Translations under genes and position numbers: made by a program | NCBI GenBank assembly: GCA_035640355.1 | Contig: DASQWI010000001.1 | Coordinates: 62,001-126,000 of the forward strand | From: Actinomycetota bacterium | GTDB lineage: Bacteria; Actinomycetota; UBA4738; HRBIN12 | Length of the DNA stretch: 64,000 nucleotides | Reading direction: 5' to 3' | In this document: in pieces, positions 1 to 7,964 of the stretch | Layout of the letters: the number at the start of each line of letters is the position of its first letter | How positions within the stretch are numbered: the first letter of the stretch is position 1 | The notes under the pieces: generated by a model | Seen by the model: the letters and a program-made list of their open reading frames with translations, nothing else | Database searches by the model: none | What the model was told of the DNA's origin: nothing

Positions 1-230
1 CCTGCGACGTGGAACACGGTCGTGCACCCCGCGGCCGCCGAGCGGAGTGAGTTCCCGTCGAGCACGTCGCCGCGGACCGGCGTTGCCCCGAGCTCGCTCA
101 CGTCCCTTGCCGCGGCATCGCTTCGGGCGAGCGCCCGAACAGTTCGACCGTCGGCGATGAGGCGTTCGATGACGCCGCGTCCGACGAAACCGCTTCCGCC
201 CGTGATGAGGACCGGATCCGACGGAGCCAC
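1..230 (-). CDS. NAD-dependent epimerase/dehydratase, N-terminal part (cut by window edge)
   Basis: Reading the minus strand from a GTG at 230 gives an open frame to the window edge. It begins with a Rossmann dinucleotide-binding motif (ITGGSGFVGRGV, residues about 9-20), then a basic residue after beta-2 (ALARS) and the 'RGDVLDGNSL' segment typical of the extended short-chain dehydrogenase/NAD-dependent epimerase family. These enzymes act on nucleotide sugars or related alcohols and ketones; the substrate cannot be told from about 76 residues. The GTG start shares one base with the stop codon of the upstream pgsA (TAGTG), so the two are probably co-transcribed. The C-terminal catalytic YxxxK region lies outside the window. 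Confidence 0.8.
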   Translation of the reverse strand, partial: MAPSDPVLITGGSGFVGRGVIERLIADGRTVRALARSDAAARDVSELGATPVRGDVLDGNSLRSAAAGCTTVFHVA

Positions 231-829
231 TACCGGTCGAGCGTGAGCGCCGCGCGGAACCGCACGAGGTACTCGATCGCGGAGACGACCGTGATCGCGG
301 CGGCCGCGATCATCACGTACTCGTCGAGGAACAGCGGGCCGGCGCGCTCGGGGAGCCGAACGATGGCCAGGAAAATGGCGAGGAACTGAACGTTCGTCTT
401 CGCCTTGCCCCAGATCGACGGCCGAACGAGATCGCCGCCGGCCGCGACCGCGCCGCGTAGTCCCATGATGAGGAGCTCGCGCCCGACGATGATCAGCGCG
501 AGCCAGGGGGAGGCGCGATCGATCGCAACGAGGGCGAGCAACGCGCCGGACACGAGGAGCTTGTCCGCGGTCGTGTCGAGGAAGCTCCCGAGCGTCGATG
601 CCTTCGCCCATCGTCGCGCGAGGAACCCGTCCACGAAGTCCGTGATCGCCGCGATCGCGAACAGCGCGGCGGCGACGGCGAACGCGTACTTCGTGTCCGG
701 CCCGGCAAGGACGAGCGCCATAACCACCGGGACGAGGACGATCCGCAGCCACGTAACGGCCGTGAGGAACACGGCGGCGCGTGTGTCGGCTGCGGTGCTC
801 AGGCGATGAACCTCACTCGTCCGGGTCAC
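230..829 (-). CDS. pgsA: CDP-alcohol phosphatidyltransferase (phosphatidylglycerophosphate synthase-like)
   Basis: This 199-residue membrane protein carries the complete CDP-alcohol phosphatidyltransferase signature between residues 64 and 89: D64, D67, G68, A71, R72, G81, D85 and D89. Family members transfer a phosphatidyl group from CDP-diacylglycerol to an alcohol in the inner membrane. Length and motif best fit PgsA, which uses glycerol 3-phosphate, but phosphatidylinositol-phosphate synthase-type members share the motif. Several hydrophobic segments are visible (about 22-42, 50-62, 92-115, 165-185). It lies 44 bases downstream of the glycerol/dihydroxyacetone operon on the same strand. 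Its proposed substrate, glycerol 3-phosphate, is the product of the upstream glycerol kinase, which supports the PgsA reading. Confidence 0.85.
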   Translation of the reverse strand: MTRTSEVHRLSTAADTRAAVFLTAVTWLRIVLVPVVMALVLAGPDTKYAFAVAAALFAIAAITDFVDGFLARRWAKASTLGSFLDTTADKLLVSGALLALVAIDRASPWLALIIVGRELLIMGLRGAVAAGGDLVRPSIWGKAKTNVQFLAIFLAIVRLPERAGPLFLDEYVMIAAAAITVVSAIEYLVRFRAALTLDR

Positions 830-873
830 GCGGCATCGTAGCCTCGTTCACGCACGACGATCGTCGATGCAGT

Positions 874-3378
874 TCAGATGTGGGCGCGCGTGCGCAGGAG
901 CTCACGAACCTCGGTAGCGGACGAGAGCGAAAGCGCCTCTACGGCGAGAGCGCCGGCGGCGTCGAGATCCGTCTCGCGGACGGCGTGCTTCACGTGAGGG
1001 ATCGCCGGCGCGCTCATTGACAGCTCGCGGACGCCGAGGCCGATTAGGAGGGGCGTCGCGAGTGGGTCGCCGGCCAGCTCGCCGCACACACCCGCCCAGA
1101 TGCCCCCGGCGGCCGCCGCCTGGGCGGTCCGGCGGATCAGCTCGAGGACCGCCGGATGGAGCGCGTCCGCGAGCGACGCCACCCGTTCGTTCCCTCGATC
1201 GGCCGCCAGCACGTATTGCGACAGGTCGTTCGTGCCGAGCGAGAAGAAGTCGACCGCCGGAGCGAGTCGATCGGCGGCGAGGGCGGCCGAGGGGACCTCG
1301 ATCATGGCGCCGACCTCGAGCCGTTCGGCAACGCGAGCGCCGGAGACCACGACGGCGTTCTGGGCGCGGTCGATGGCACCGCGGGCGGCGCGAAGTTCCT
1401 CCAGCGTCGCCACCATCGGGAACATCACGCGAACGGGGTGATCCGCGGCGACCCGGACGAGTGCGCGCAACTGGACGTCGAGCACGTCCGGTCGCATGAG
1501 GCCGAGCCGCAGTCCGCGAACCCCCAGGAAGGGGTTCGGTTCGTCGGGTTCGGCCAGGTAGGGCAGTGGCTTGTCCGCGCCCGCGTCGAGCGTTCGCACG
1601 AGCATCGGTCGGCCGTCGAGGGCGACGGCGGCCGCGCGGTAGGCGGCCTCCTGCTCGGCCTCGGTGGGTGCGTCGTCTCGGTCGAGGAACAGGAACTCGG
1701 TGCGGAACAGACCGACGCCGTCCGCTCCGGCGTCGAGCGCTTGCGCGACGTCGTCGAGCGAACCGACGTTCGCGGCGACCTCGATGACGACGCCATCGCG
1801 GGTGATCGCCTGTTCGGCCGCTCGCTTGCGAGCGGCGCGATCCGTGTCGGCACGAGCGCGACGCCGCGCTTCGAACGCTTCGACCGTATCGGCATCCGGA
1901 TCCGGAACGACGATCCCCGCCTCGCCGTCGAGCGCGACGTTCGTGCCCTCGGCGACGTCGAGAACGTCGGCGCCGAGACCGACGACCGCGGGAATGCCGA
2001 GCGCGCGAGCCAGCACGGCTGCATGCGAGGTCGGCCCCCCGAACGCCGTCGCCACGCCGAGCGCGGTCGAACGGTCGAGCGCCGCCGCGTCTGCCGGTGC
2101 GAGGTCCGGCGCGACGAGCACCCCCGGCGCCTCGAGACTCGGCTTAGGCACCTCGACGCCGAGAAGACGCGCGAGGACCTGCGTCCCCACGCTCCGAACG
2201 TCGGCCGCTCTGGCGCGCTGGTACTCGTCGGCGATGTTCTCCCACGTCGTCGCGACCGCCTCGATCGCGTCGTGCCACGCCACCGCGGCGCTCTCGCCGG
2301 ACGCGATGCCCTCGCGAGCCGCGCCGACGATCGCCTCGTCGTCCAGGAGCAACAGGTGGGCGTCGAAGATCGCGGCTCGGTAGGCGCCCGCCCGTCCCGC
2401 CGCCGTCGAACGCTGGCGTTCGATGTCGCGCCGGGCCGCGGAGAGCGCTTCATCGAGCGCCCGGAGCTCCTCGTGCGCCCCGCGGCTGGGGGCGTCGTGA
2501 ACCTCGAGCGAAGGCGCGCGGAACGAGCGGACCTCTCCGACGGCAACGCCGGGTGAGGCCGGCAGGCCGGTCAGCGTTCGGCCGGCAACGGCGGCGCTCA
2601 CGTCCCGGCGACCGACGGGCGTGGGTTCGGGCCGTTCCTCCTCGTCGCGTTCGTCGAAGTTGCGGTCGGCGAGCTCCCGCAGCGCGTCGATCGCCTCGCG
2701 TGCTTGCGGACCGGATGCCGAGGCCTCGACGCGCTGTCCCTTCGTGACGCCGAGCGTCGCCACGGCGTTGAGGCTCCGTGCTGAGACGGGACCACGCCCC
2801 GTGTCGAGGTTGGTCACGTCGACGTCCGCGTCGAACGACGACGCCGTTCGAACGAGCAGTGCGGCGGGACGCGCGTGGAGCCCATGAGCGGTTCGAACGA
2901 CGAACTCCGCCGTCGCGCTGCCGCCGGCGTCCTCGCCGGTGCCGGGCGGCGCGTCGGCCGGAGGAGCTTCGGCTCCGAGGTGTACCGCCTTCGCCGACAG
3001 CCCGCCTTGTGCCTCCGCCGCGACCTGCTCGAGCGTCGACCCGATCCGAGCCGAGACCGCGGCCGCAACTGCTCCCTCGACGAACGGCGCCGCAGTGAGC
3101 AGCACTCTGTCGCGTTGGCCGTCCGGCAACAGGTCGAGCGCCATCTCGGCCGAGAGGACGGCGCTCCCGAGATCCATCAGCACCAGGACCCCATCGTCGG
3201 ACCACGCTCGTTCGATCGCCTGGACGACCAGGGCCGCATCCGTCCCGATCACCCGGTCCGGCGAGTCGAGCCCGCCCGCCGTCTCGATCCGAACGTCTTC
3301 GCCGCCCATTTGGCGCGCGAGCTCGGCAGCGCCCTCGGCGATGGACCGGCTGTGCGAGACGAGAACGATGCCGACCAC
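874..3378 (-). CDS. dhaM: Single-chain PTS relay: DhaM EIIA domain + HPr + complete Enzyme I
   Basis: The 834-residue protein has three parts. Residues 1-135 are a mannose-family EIIA of DhaM type, with His9 in VLVSHS. Residues about 156-240 are HPr, with His168 in GLHARPA and the downstream Ser region. Residues about 268-834 are a full Enzyme I, with active-site His452 in GGPTSHAAV, the PEP-binding motifs FRTEFLF and GTNDLSQY, and Cys in GVCGELAGD. Known role: phosphate passes from PEP through EI, HPr and DhaM to ADP bound on DhaL, so that DhaK-DhaL can phosphorylate dihydroxyacetone. E. coli DhaM is much shorter and ends in a partial EI; here the PEP-binding half is kept, so the relay could be self-contained. 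It is the last gene of the glycerol operon, 9 bases after the SdhD-like gene. Confidence 0.93.
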   Translation of the reverse strand: MVGIVLVSHSRSIAEGAAELARQMGGEDVRIETAGGLDSPDRVIGTDAALVVQAIERAWSDDGVLVLMDLGSAVLSAEMALDLLPDGQRDRVLLTAAPFVEGAVAAAVSARIGSTLEQVAAEAQGGLSAKAVHLGAEAPPADAPPGTGEDAGGSATAEFVVRTAHGLHARPAALLVRTASSFDADVDVTNLDTGRGPVSARSLNAVATLGVTKGQRVEASASGPQAREAIDALRELADRNFDERDEEERPEPTPVGRRDVSAAVAGRTLTGLPASPGVAVGEVRSFRAPSLEVHDAPSRGAHEELRALDEALSAARRDIERQRSTAAGRAGAYRAAIFDAHLLLLDDEAIVGAAREGIASGESAAVAWHDAIEAVATTWENIADEYQRARAADVRSVGTQVLARLLGVEVPKPSLEAPGVLVAPDLAPADAAALDRSTALGVATAFGGPTSHAAVLARALGIPAVVGLGADVLDVAEGTNVALDGEAGIVVPDPDADTVEAFEARRRARADTDRAARKRAAEQAITRDGVVIEVAANVGSLDDVAQALDAGADGVGLFRTEFLFLDRDDAPTEAEQEAAYRAAAVALDGRPMLVRTLDAGADKPLPYLAEPDEPNPFLGVRGLRLGLMRPDVLDVQLRALVRVAADHPVRVMFPMVATLEELRAARGAIDRAQNAVVVSGARVAERLEVGAMIEVPSAALAADRLAPAVDFFSLGTNDLSQYVLAADRGNERVASLADALHPAVLELIRRTAQAAAAGGIWAGVCGELAGDPLATPLLIGLGVRELSMSAPAIPHVKHAVRETDLDAAGALAVEALSLSSATEVRELLRTRAHI

Positions 3379-3387
3379 GCTGTGGCG

Positions 3388-3777
3388 TCAGGCTCGCGAC
3401 GCGAGCGTGACGATGAGGGTGATGCCGTACGCGACCGTGACCACGCCGAGCACCACCAACGCGCGTGAGATCCATGCCCGCGCGCGCTCGCCGGTCGCAA
3501 GGTCGAACAGCACGCTCCGCAGGCCGAGCATCGCGTGGACGGTCACGACGACCAGGAACAGGAGCTCGATCGTGAAGATGGCGGGATTCGCGACGTACTC
3601 GAGCACCTGCCGGTAGCTGCGCAGGCCGCCGGTTCCCTGCACCACGAAGTGGTGCGCCACCATGTGGACGGTGATGAGCACGACGAGCGCCACGCCGGAG
3701 GAAGCGGTCGCCCGCCAGACGAGCGTCTGTCGGCCACGACGTTCCGTCCCGATGCCTTCATCCGTTCGAACCGCCAC
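3388..3777 (-). CDS. SdhD-like cytochrome b membrane anchor, probable subunit of a GlpA complex
   Basis: This 129-residue integral membrane protein has three hydrophobic segments (about 28-47, 66-86, 106-125). The second contains His81 in HAMLGLRSVLFD, which matches the heme-ligand helix of SdhD. Known role of SdhD: it pairs with SdhC to hold heme b and the quinone site of succinate dehydrogenase. I place the start at the GTG at 3777, one base after the SdhC-like stop; an upstream start would overlap the SdhC-like gene. It follows glpA, an sdhB-like and an sdhC-like gene, and no sdhA lies in the window. I infer that it anchors glycerol-3-phosphate dehydrogenase to the membrane quinone pool. 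A true succinate dehydrogenase with a distant sdhA is the alternative. Confidence 0.78.
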   Translation of the reverse strand: MAVRTDEGIGTERRGRQTLVWRATASSGVALVVLITVHMVAHHFVVQGTGGLRSYRQVLEYVANPAIFTIELLFLVVVTVHAMLGLRSVLFDLATGERARAWISRALVVLGVVTVAYGITLIVTLASRA

Positions 3778-3778
3778 G

Positions 3779-4192
3779 TCAGCTCTCGCCCAGGATGTGG
3801 AACGCCGCAAGGGCAAGCACGAGCGTTCCGATGACGGCGCCCGCCCACCACAGTGCCTTCTGACGGTTCGGCACGTAGCCCGTTCCGACCAGCGTGACGC
3901 GCAGGCCGTTCAACCCGTGGTACAGCAGTCCGAACAGCAACAGCACGTCGAGCAGAAGGAAGACCGTCGTCGTGGCGAGCTCCAGGAAGTCGTTCCACGC
4001 CTCTCCGCCGCGGAGCAGCAACGAGAGCACGGCCAGGTGAAGGTACAGATAGAAGACCAACCCGAGACCGGTGATCCGGTTCCCCACGAACGCGACGTGG
4101 CCGAGCGTCCGCCCGCGCGGGTCGAGCCAGCCGACCGGCCGGGGCCCGAGGCCTTTGCGCTGCACTGGCCCGCGGACGCGGCGCTCGTCCAT
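3779..4192 (-). CDS. SdhC-like cytochrome b membrane anchor, probable subunit of a GlpA complex
   Basis: The 137-residue product has three membrane segments (about 42-60, 74-92, 115-134). His92 in YHGLNGLR sits in the position of the SdhC heme ligand and matches the family signature HxxNGxR. The conserved N-terminal stretch with the cytosolic quinone-site region (HVAFVGNRITGLG) is present. The ATG at 4192 is chosen because it lies 8 bases after the SdhB-like stop and directly precedes the conserved region; longer versions run back into sdhB. With the SdhD-like protein it should form a two-subunit, one-heme anchor. Position between the iron-sulfur gene and the second anchor gene mirrors an sdhBCD order with the flavoprotein replaced by GlpA. 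Confidence 0.8.
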   Translation of the reverse strand: MDERRVRGPVQRKGLGPRPVGWLDPRGRTLGHVAFVGNRITGLGLVFYLYLHLAVLSLLLRGGEAWNDFLELATTTVFLLLDVLLLFGLLYHGLNGLRVTLVGTGYVPNRQKALWWAGAVIGTLVLALAAFHILGES

Positions 4193-4200
4193 GGCGTCGC

Positions 4201-4980
4201 TCACGTCGGGTCGTTCCCGTGCGGCTGCCTCCGGAGGCGCCCGCCAAGCAGCGTCCCGCGCAGGGACATGATCCGCGCCGCGGGGTTCACCCCGGAAGGA
4301 CACGCGGCCGTGCACTCGAAGGTCGCGTGGCATCGCCAGACGCCGTCGGGATCGTTCGCCCACGAGAGCAGGTTCGCCACGTCGGCGCCGCGCGGCTCCT
4401 CGAGTACTCGTTCGCCCCACGCGAGGGCAGCCGGCCCCACGTAGCGCTCCGCGGTCACGACCACCGGGCACGCCGAGAGACACAGCCCGCATTCGATGCA
4501 GTCCTCGTAGCGCTCGTAGCTCGCGATCCCGTCGGGTGTATCCGCGCCGTCGAGGAACTCGCTCTCGCGGACGATCGGATGCTCGTCAGGGAACCGCTCG
4601 AAGACGTCACGCATGTCGACGACGAGGTCAGTGAGGACCGGCACGTTCGCGATCGGCTCGACGGTGATCTCGCGTCCGACGTCGTGGACCATCGTCGCGC
4701 ACGCGAGCGCTTCCTTCCCGTTCACACGCACGCCGCACGTTCCACACGACGCGTGCAGACACGAGTGACGGAGCGCGAGCGTTCGGTCGCGGTGGACCTG
4801 GATCCACCGGAGCGATTCGAACACCGTCGTTCGGTACCCGACCGGCACCTCGAACGTCTCGTAGTGGGGCCGCTCGTCTCCTCGCTTGTACCGAAACACA
4901 CGGAACCGGCGTGTTCCCGCCGGCGGTGCGGCCGTTCCGGCGGCGTCGATATCTGTCCGCGCGTCGATCGTCATGCTCAT
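4201..4980 (-). CDS. SdhB/FrdB-type iron-sulfur subunit, probably partner of GlpA
   Basis: This 259-residue protein has all the cluster ligands of a succinate dehydrogenase/fumarate reductase iron-sulfur subunit. Cys74, 79, 82 and 94 form the [2Fe-2S] site; Cys161, 164, 167 and 171 (CIECGLCLSACP) the [4Fe-4S] site; Cys217, 223 and 227 the [3Fe-4S] site, with Cys171 and Cys227 each followed by Pro. Spacing is the family standard. Such proteins carry electrons from a flavoprotein to a quinone-reducing anchor. The upstream gene, one base before the ATG at 4980, is glpA and not sdhA, so the electron donor is inferred to be glycerol 3-phosphate. E. coli GlpC, the usual iron-sulfur partner of GlpA, is a different family (CCG domains). 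Confidence 0.9.
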   Translation of the reverse strand: MSMTIDARTDIDAAGTAAPPAGTRRFRVFRYKRGDERPHYETFEVPVGYRTTVFESLRWIQVHRDRTLALRHSCLHASCGTCGVRVNGKEALACATMVHDVGREITVEPIANVPVLTDLVVDMRDVFERFPDEHPIVRESEFLDGADTPDGIASYERYEDCIECGLCLSACPVVVTAERYVGPAALAWGERVLEEPRGADVANLLSWANDPDGVWRCHATFECTAACPSGVNPAARIMSLRGTLLGGRLRRQPHGNDPT

Positions 4981-4981
4981 G

Positions 4982-6193
4982 TCAGGCCGCGTACACCTCC
5001 GTGTGCGGCGCCAGCACCGTCTCGCGCGTTCGGCACTCCGCTTCGACACCGAGCTTGCGGCACACGATGTCCGCGCAGAGCTCGGCCATTCCGCGGAGCG
5101 TGGTCGCCTTCCCGCCCGTTATCGTCACGAAGCCCTCGACGCCGTCGGTCTCGGCATGGTCGTACGTCTTGAACGTTCGCGACAGCTCGCGTCCTGTGTC
5201 GGCGTCGTCGCGCGAGCCGATGAGGGGCCGAGCCGCAGACCATGCCGAGCGGAACTCTGCTCGTGTCACACCCGGGATCAGCTTGGCGCCTTCCTCGTAC
5301 ATCCGCTGCACGTGATCCTCAGGGACGTCGAGCTCCTCTGGGTCGTCGACCGTCCACGAGGACGTCCCCACGATCGAGAGCGCTCGCTGCGGAACGATGA
5401 TGTCGCCGTCGCCGGAGCGGTGCATGCGGTTCACGACCATGTTGCAGAGCCTGCCCCGCAAAGCGAGCATCACGCCGGGGGAGGGGCGGATCGGGACGTC
5501 GACGCCGGCCATGGCGGCGACCTTCTCGCTCCAGGGGCCGGTCGCGTTCACCGCGATGTCCGCCGAGATCTCGCCCACCTTGCCCGTCACGTGGTCGCGG
5601 ACCACCGCGCCCGAGACGACGCGGTCGTTCACGACGAGGTCGAGCACCTCGACGTAGTTGCGGAGATCCGCCCCGTTGCGTTTGGCGGTCGCGAAGAACC
5701 GGAGGGGCATCCGCATGGCGTCCATCGTCGCGTCCGGAACACGAACGGCGGCTTTGAGCGAGGGGTTGAGGTTCGGCTCGAGCGCGAGCGCCTGGTCCCG
5801 CGTCAGATCCTGCGCGGGGATGCCGCAGTCGGCGCACGCCTTGACGAAATCGTCGTAGTACTCCATGTCCTCGTCGGTGATCGCGACGAACAGCCCGTCG
5901 TTCTCCTCGAACGTTCCCGGGCAGATCCGTCTGAGGATCGTGTTCTCCTCGATGCACTCGATCGCCGACTCAGCGTCGCCGACGGCGTACCGCGCGCCCG
6001 AGTGCAGCAGGCCATGGTGTCGCCCCGTCGTCCCCGAAGTGAACTCGCCTCGCTCGACCAGTGTGACCTTGAGGCCCCGAAGCGTGAGGTCGTGCGCGAG
6101 CGCGCCCCCGGTTCCCCCGCCGCCGACGATCAGCACGTGGAACGGCCGGGTGCCCGATGCGCTCGTCATCGCCGCGAGTCTGCCATCGGGCAC
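4982..6193 (-). CDS. glpA: Glycerol-3-phosphate dehydrogenase flavoprotein (GlpA type, without C-terminal Fe-S domain)
   Basis: A DAO-fold FAD protein of 403 residues from the GTG at 6193, or 395 from the ATG at 6169, which is equally plausible. Near the N-terminus lies the FAD site VLIVGGGGTGG; GRHHGLLHSGARY and VNATGPWSEKVA match GlpA, and a late TGGKATTLRGMAE motif closes the FAD domain. It oxidises glycerol 3-phosphate to dihydroxyacetone phosphate. E. coli GlpA is about 140 residues longer and ends in a BFD-like [2Fe-2S] domain, which is missing here. That fits electron transfer through the separate SdhB-like protein encoded immediately downstream. Other DAO enzymes, such as L-2-hydroxyglutarate oxidase, were considered, but GlpK next door favours glycerol 3-phosphate. 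Confidence 0.9.
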   Translation of the reverse strand: MPDGRLAAMTSASGTRPFHVLIVGGGGTGGALAHDLTLRGLKVTLVERGEFTSGTTGRHHGLLHSGARYAVGDAESAIECIEENTILRRICPGTFEENDGLFVAITDEDMEYYDDFVKACADCGIPAQDLTRDQALALEPNLNPSLKAAVRVPDATMDAMRMPLRFFATAKRNGADLRNYVEVLDLVVNDRVVSGAVVRDHVTGKVGEISADIAVNATGPWSEKVAAMAGVDVPIRPSPGVMLALRGRLCNMVVNRMHRSGDGDIIVPQRALSIVGTSSWTVDDPEELDVPEDHVQRMYEEGAKLIPGVTRAEFRSAWSAARPLIGSRDDADTGRELSRTFKTYDHAETDGVEGFVTITGGKATTLRGMAELCADIVCRKLGVEAECRTRETVLAPHTEVYAA

Positions 6194-6208
6194 CCCGACG
6201 CGTACGCG

Positions 6209-6442
6209 CTAGTGCTCGTGCTTGGACTCGTCCTCCTGGCCCTCGGCGAACGAGCCCTCGCCGTGCTCGTGCTCCTCGGACTCCTCCTGACCCTCCGCGA
6301 AGTCGCCGCCGTGCGCGCCGCCGTGCTCGTGCGTGTCCGCCTGGCCCTCCGCGAACGAGCCGGTGTGCTCGTCCTCGTGATCGCCCTCGTCCCGTTCCTG
6401 GCCCTCGGCGAAGTCGCCGTGCGTGTGTTCCCGTTCCTCCAT
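6209..6442 (-). CDS. Small acidic His-rich protein with four FAEGQ repeats; function unknown
   Basis: The 77-residue product is almost wholly repeat: four copies of G(D/S)FAEGQ begin at residues 9, 28, 47 and 63, with spacing of 19, 19 and 16. They are separated by linkers rich in Glu, Asp and His (11 His in total) and end in HEH. It has no signal peptide, membrane segment or cysteine. Spaced His/Glu clusters could bind a divalent metal, and low complexity suggests disorder; both are inference. It sits 5 bases after glpK, behind a GGGTGGAG ribosome-binding site, and 15 bases before glpA, so it is translated with the glycerol genes. I recognise no characterised homologue. The regular repeat, spacing and ribosome-binding site argue that it is real. 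Confidence 0.75.
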   Translation of the reverse strand: MEEREHTHGDFAEGQERDEGDHEDEHTGSFAEGQADTHEHGGAHGGDFAEGQEESEEHEHGEGSFAEGQEDESKHEH

Positions 6443-6447
6443 GAGGA

Positions 6448-7944
6448 TCACTCCACCCAATCGAACGTGCGCGTCACTGCCTTCTTCCACTGCGCGTACT
6501 CGCGCTCGATCTCCGAGGCTTCCATCTGGGGCGTCCACTCCTTGTCCTTGCCCCAGTTCTTCCGAAGGTCGTCGTAGGAGTCCCAGAAGCCCACAGCGAG
6601 TCCGGCCGCGTACGCCGCGCCGAGCGCCGTCGTCTCCGCGACCTTCGGACGGATCACCGGGACCTGCAACGAGTCGGCCTGGAACTGCATCAGCAGGTCG
6701 TTGTAGACCATGCCGCCGTCGACCTTCAGCTCCTTCAGCTTGACGCCGGAGTCCGCCTCCATCGCGTCGACCACCTCGCGCGTCTGCCACGCCGTCGCCT
6801 CGAGCGCCGCTCGGGCGATGTGGCCCTTCTTGACGTAGCGGGTGAGTCCGACGATGGCGCCGCGGGCATCGCCGCGCCAGTAGGGCGCGAACAGTCCCGA
6901 GAACGCCGGCACGAAGTAGGTGCCGCCGTTGTCATCGACGGTCTTCGCCAGGTCCTCCACCTCGGGCGAGCTCTTGATCAGGCCGAGGTTGTCCCGCAGC
7001 CACTGGACTAGTGCACCGGTGATGGCGATCGAGCCCTCCAGGCAGTAAATCGCGGGCTGGTCGCCGAGCTTCCATCCGAGCGTCGTCAACAGACCGCTCT
7101 TGCTCGGCACGATCTCGGTGCCTGTGTTGAGCAGCATGAAGTTGCCCGTGCCATACGTGTTCTTGGCGTCGCCGATGTCGTAGGCGGCCTGGCCGAACGT
7201 TGCCGCTTGCTGGTCGCCGAGGTCACCGGCGACCGAGATGCCCTCGAGCGTCCCCTTCAGCTGCCCGTACACAGCGGAGGAGGGCTGGATGGTGGGCAGC
7301 ATCGAGCGCGGGATGCCGAACGCCTCGAGCAGCTCGTCGTCCCAGTCGAGTGTCTCCAGGTTCATGAGCATCGTCCGGCTCGCGTTCGAGACGTCGGTGA
7401 CGTGGACGCCGCCGTCCATACCGCCGGTGAGGTTCCACATCACCCACGTGTCGATGTTGCCGAAGAGCAGGTCGCCGGCCTCGGCCTTCGCCCGGGCCCC
7501 CTCGACGTTCTCGAGCAGCCACTTGGCCTTGGTCCCGGAGAAGTACGTCGCCAGCGGCAGGCCCGCCTTCTCGCGGAACCGGTCCTGTCCGCCGTCCGCG
7601 GAGAGCTCGTCGACGACGCCCTGCGTGCGCGTGTCCTGCCATACCAACGCGTTGTAGATCGGCTTTCCGGTGGTTCGGTCCCACACAACCGTCGTCTCGC
7701 GCTGGTTGGTGATGCCAACCGCCGCCAGATCGCTTGCGGTGATCCCGGCCTTCTTCAGCCCGTCGTCGATGACGTCGTGCGTTCGGGCGATGATCTCCAT
7801 TGGGTCGTGTTCGACCCAGCCGGGCTTCGGATAGATCTGCTCATGCTCTTTCTGATCCACCCCAACGACGCTGCCGCTGTGGTCGAAGACCATGAACCTG
7901 GTGCTCGTCGTGCCCTGGTCGACCGCGCCAACGTAGTCCACCAT
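6448..7944 (-). CDS. glpK: Glycerol kinase
   Basis: The 498-residue protein is full length for FGGY-family glycerol kinase. It shows the N-terminal phosphate-binding motif DQGTTSTR (residues 9-16), [22 protein letters not shown] and the glycerol-binding region, then the C-terminal ATPase motif around [12 protein letters not shown]. It makes glycerol 3-phosphate from glycerol and ATP in the cytoplasm. The ATG at 7944 is supported by a strong ribosome-binding site, AAGGAGGT, 10 bases upstream. It lies 20 bases after dhaL and 5 bases before the FAEGQ protein, and feeds the GlpA dehydrogenase encoded downstream. Confidence 0.97.
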   Translation of the reverse strand: MVDYVGAVDQGTTSTRFMVFDHSGSVVGVDQKEHEQIYPKPGWVEHDPMEIIARTHDVIDDGLKKAGITASDLAAVGITNQRETTVVWDRTTGKPIYNALVWQDTRTQGVVDELSADGGQDRFREKAGLPLATYFSGTKAKWLLENVEGARAKAEAGDLLFGNIDTWVMWNLTGGMDGGVHVTDVSNASRTMLMNLETLDWDDELLEAFGIPRSMLPTIQPSSAVYGQLKGTLEGISVAGDLGDQQAATFGQAAYDIGDAKNTYGTGNFMLLNTGTEIVPSKSGLLTTLGWKLGDQPAIYCLEGSIAITGALVQWLRDNLGLIKSSPEVEDLAKTVDDNGGTYFVPAFSGLFAPYWRGDARGAIVGLTRYVKKGHIARAALEATAWQTREVVDAMEADSGVKLKELKVDGGMVYNDLLMQFQADSLQVPVIRPKVAETTALGAAYAAGLAVGFWDSYDDLRKNWGKDKEWTPQMEASEIEREYAQWKKAVTRTFDWVE

Positions 7945-7964
7945 TCGTTATCCCACCTCCTTGT

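Noticed and set aside
1156..2556. Plus-strand frame of 466 codons opposite dhaM
   Set aside because: No domain, Arg-rich shadow composition, and it lies wholly within the HPr-Enzyme I coding region.
3388..4980. Plain succinate dehydrogenase operon
   Set aside because: No sdhA is present in the window; the flavoprotein next to sdhB is GlpA. Kept only as the alternative in the findings.
6209..6442. CRISPR-like or DNA-level tandem repeat
   Set aside because: The repeat is conserved as protein (FAEGQ) while codons and linkers vary; there are no uniform spacers.
4886..6577. Long plus-strand open frame (563 codons) opposite sdhB, glpA and the FAEGQ gene
   Set aside because: Composition is the reverse-complement shadow of GC-rich genes; the opposite strand has complete motif-bearing proteins with ribosome-binding sites.
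6443..6790. N-terminal extension of the FAEGQ protein to 193 residues
   Set aside because: The extra 116 residues lie in another frame of glpK and are basic and non-repetitive; the ATG at 6442 has a ribosome-binding site.
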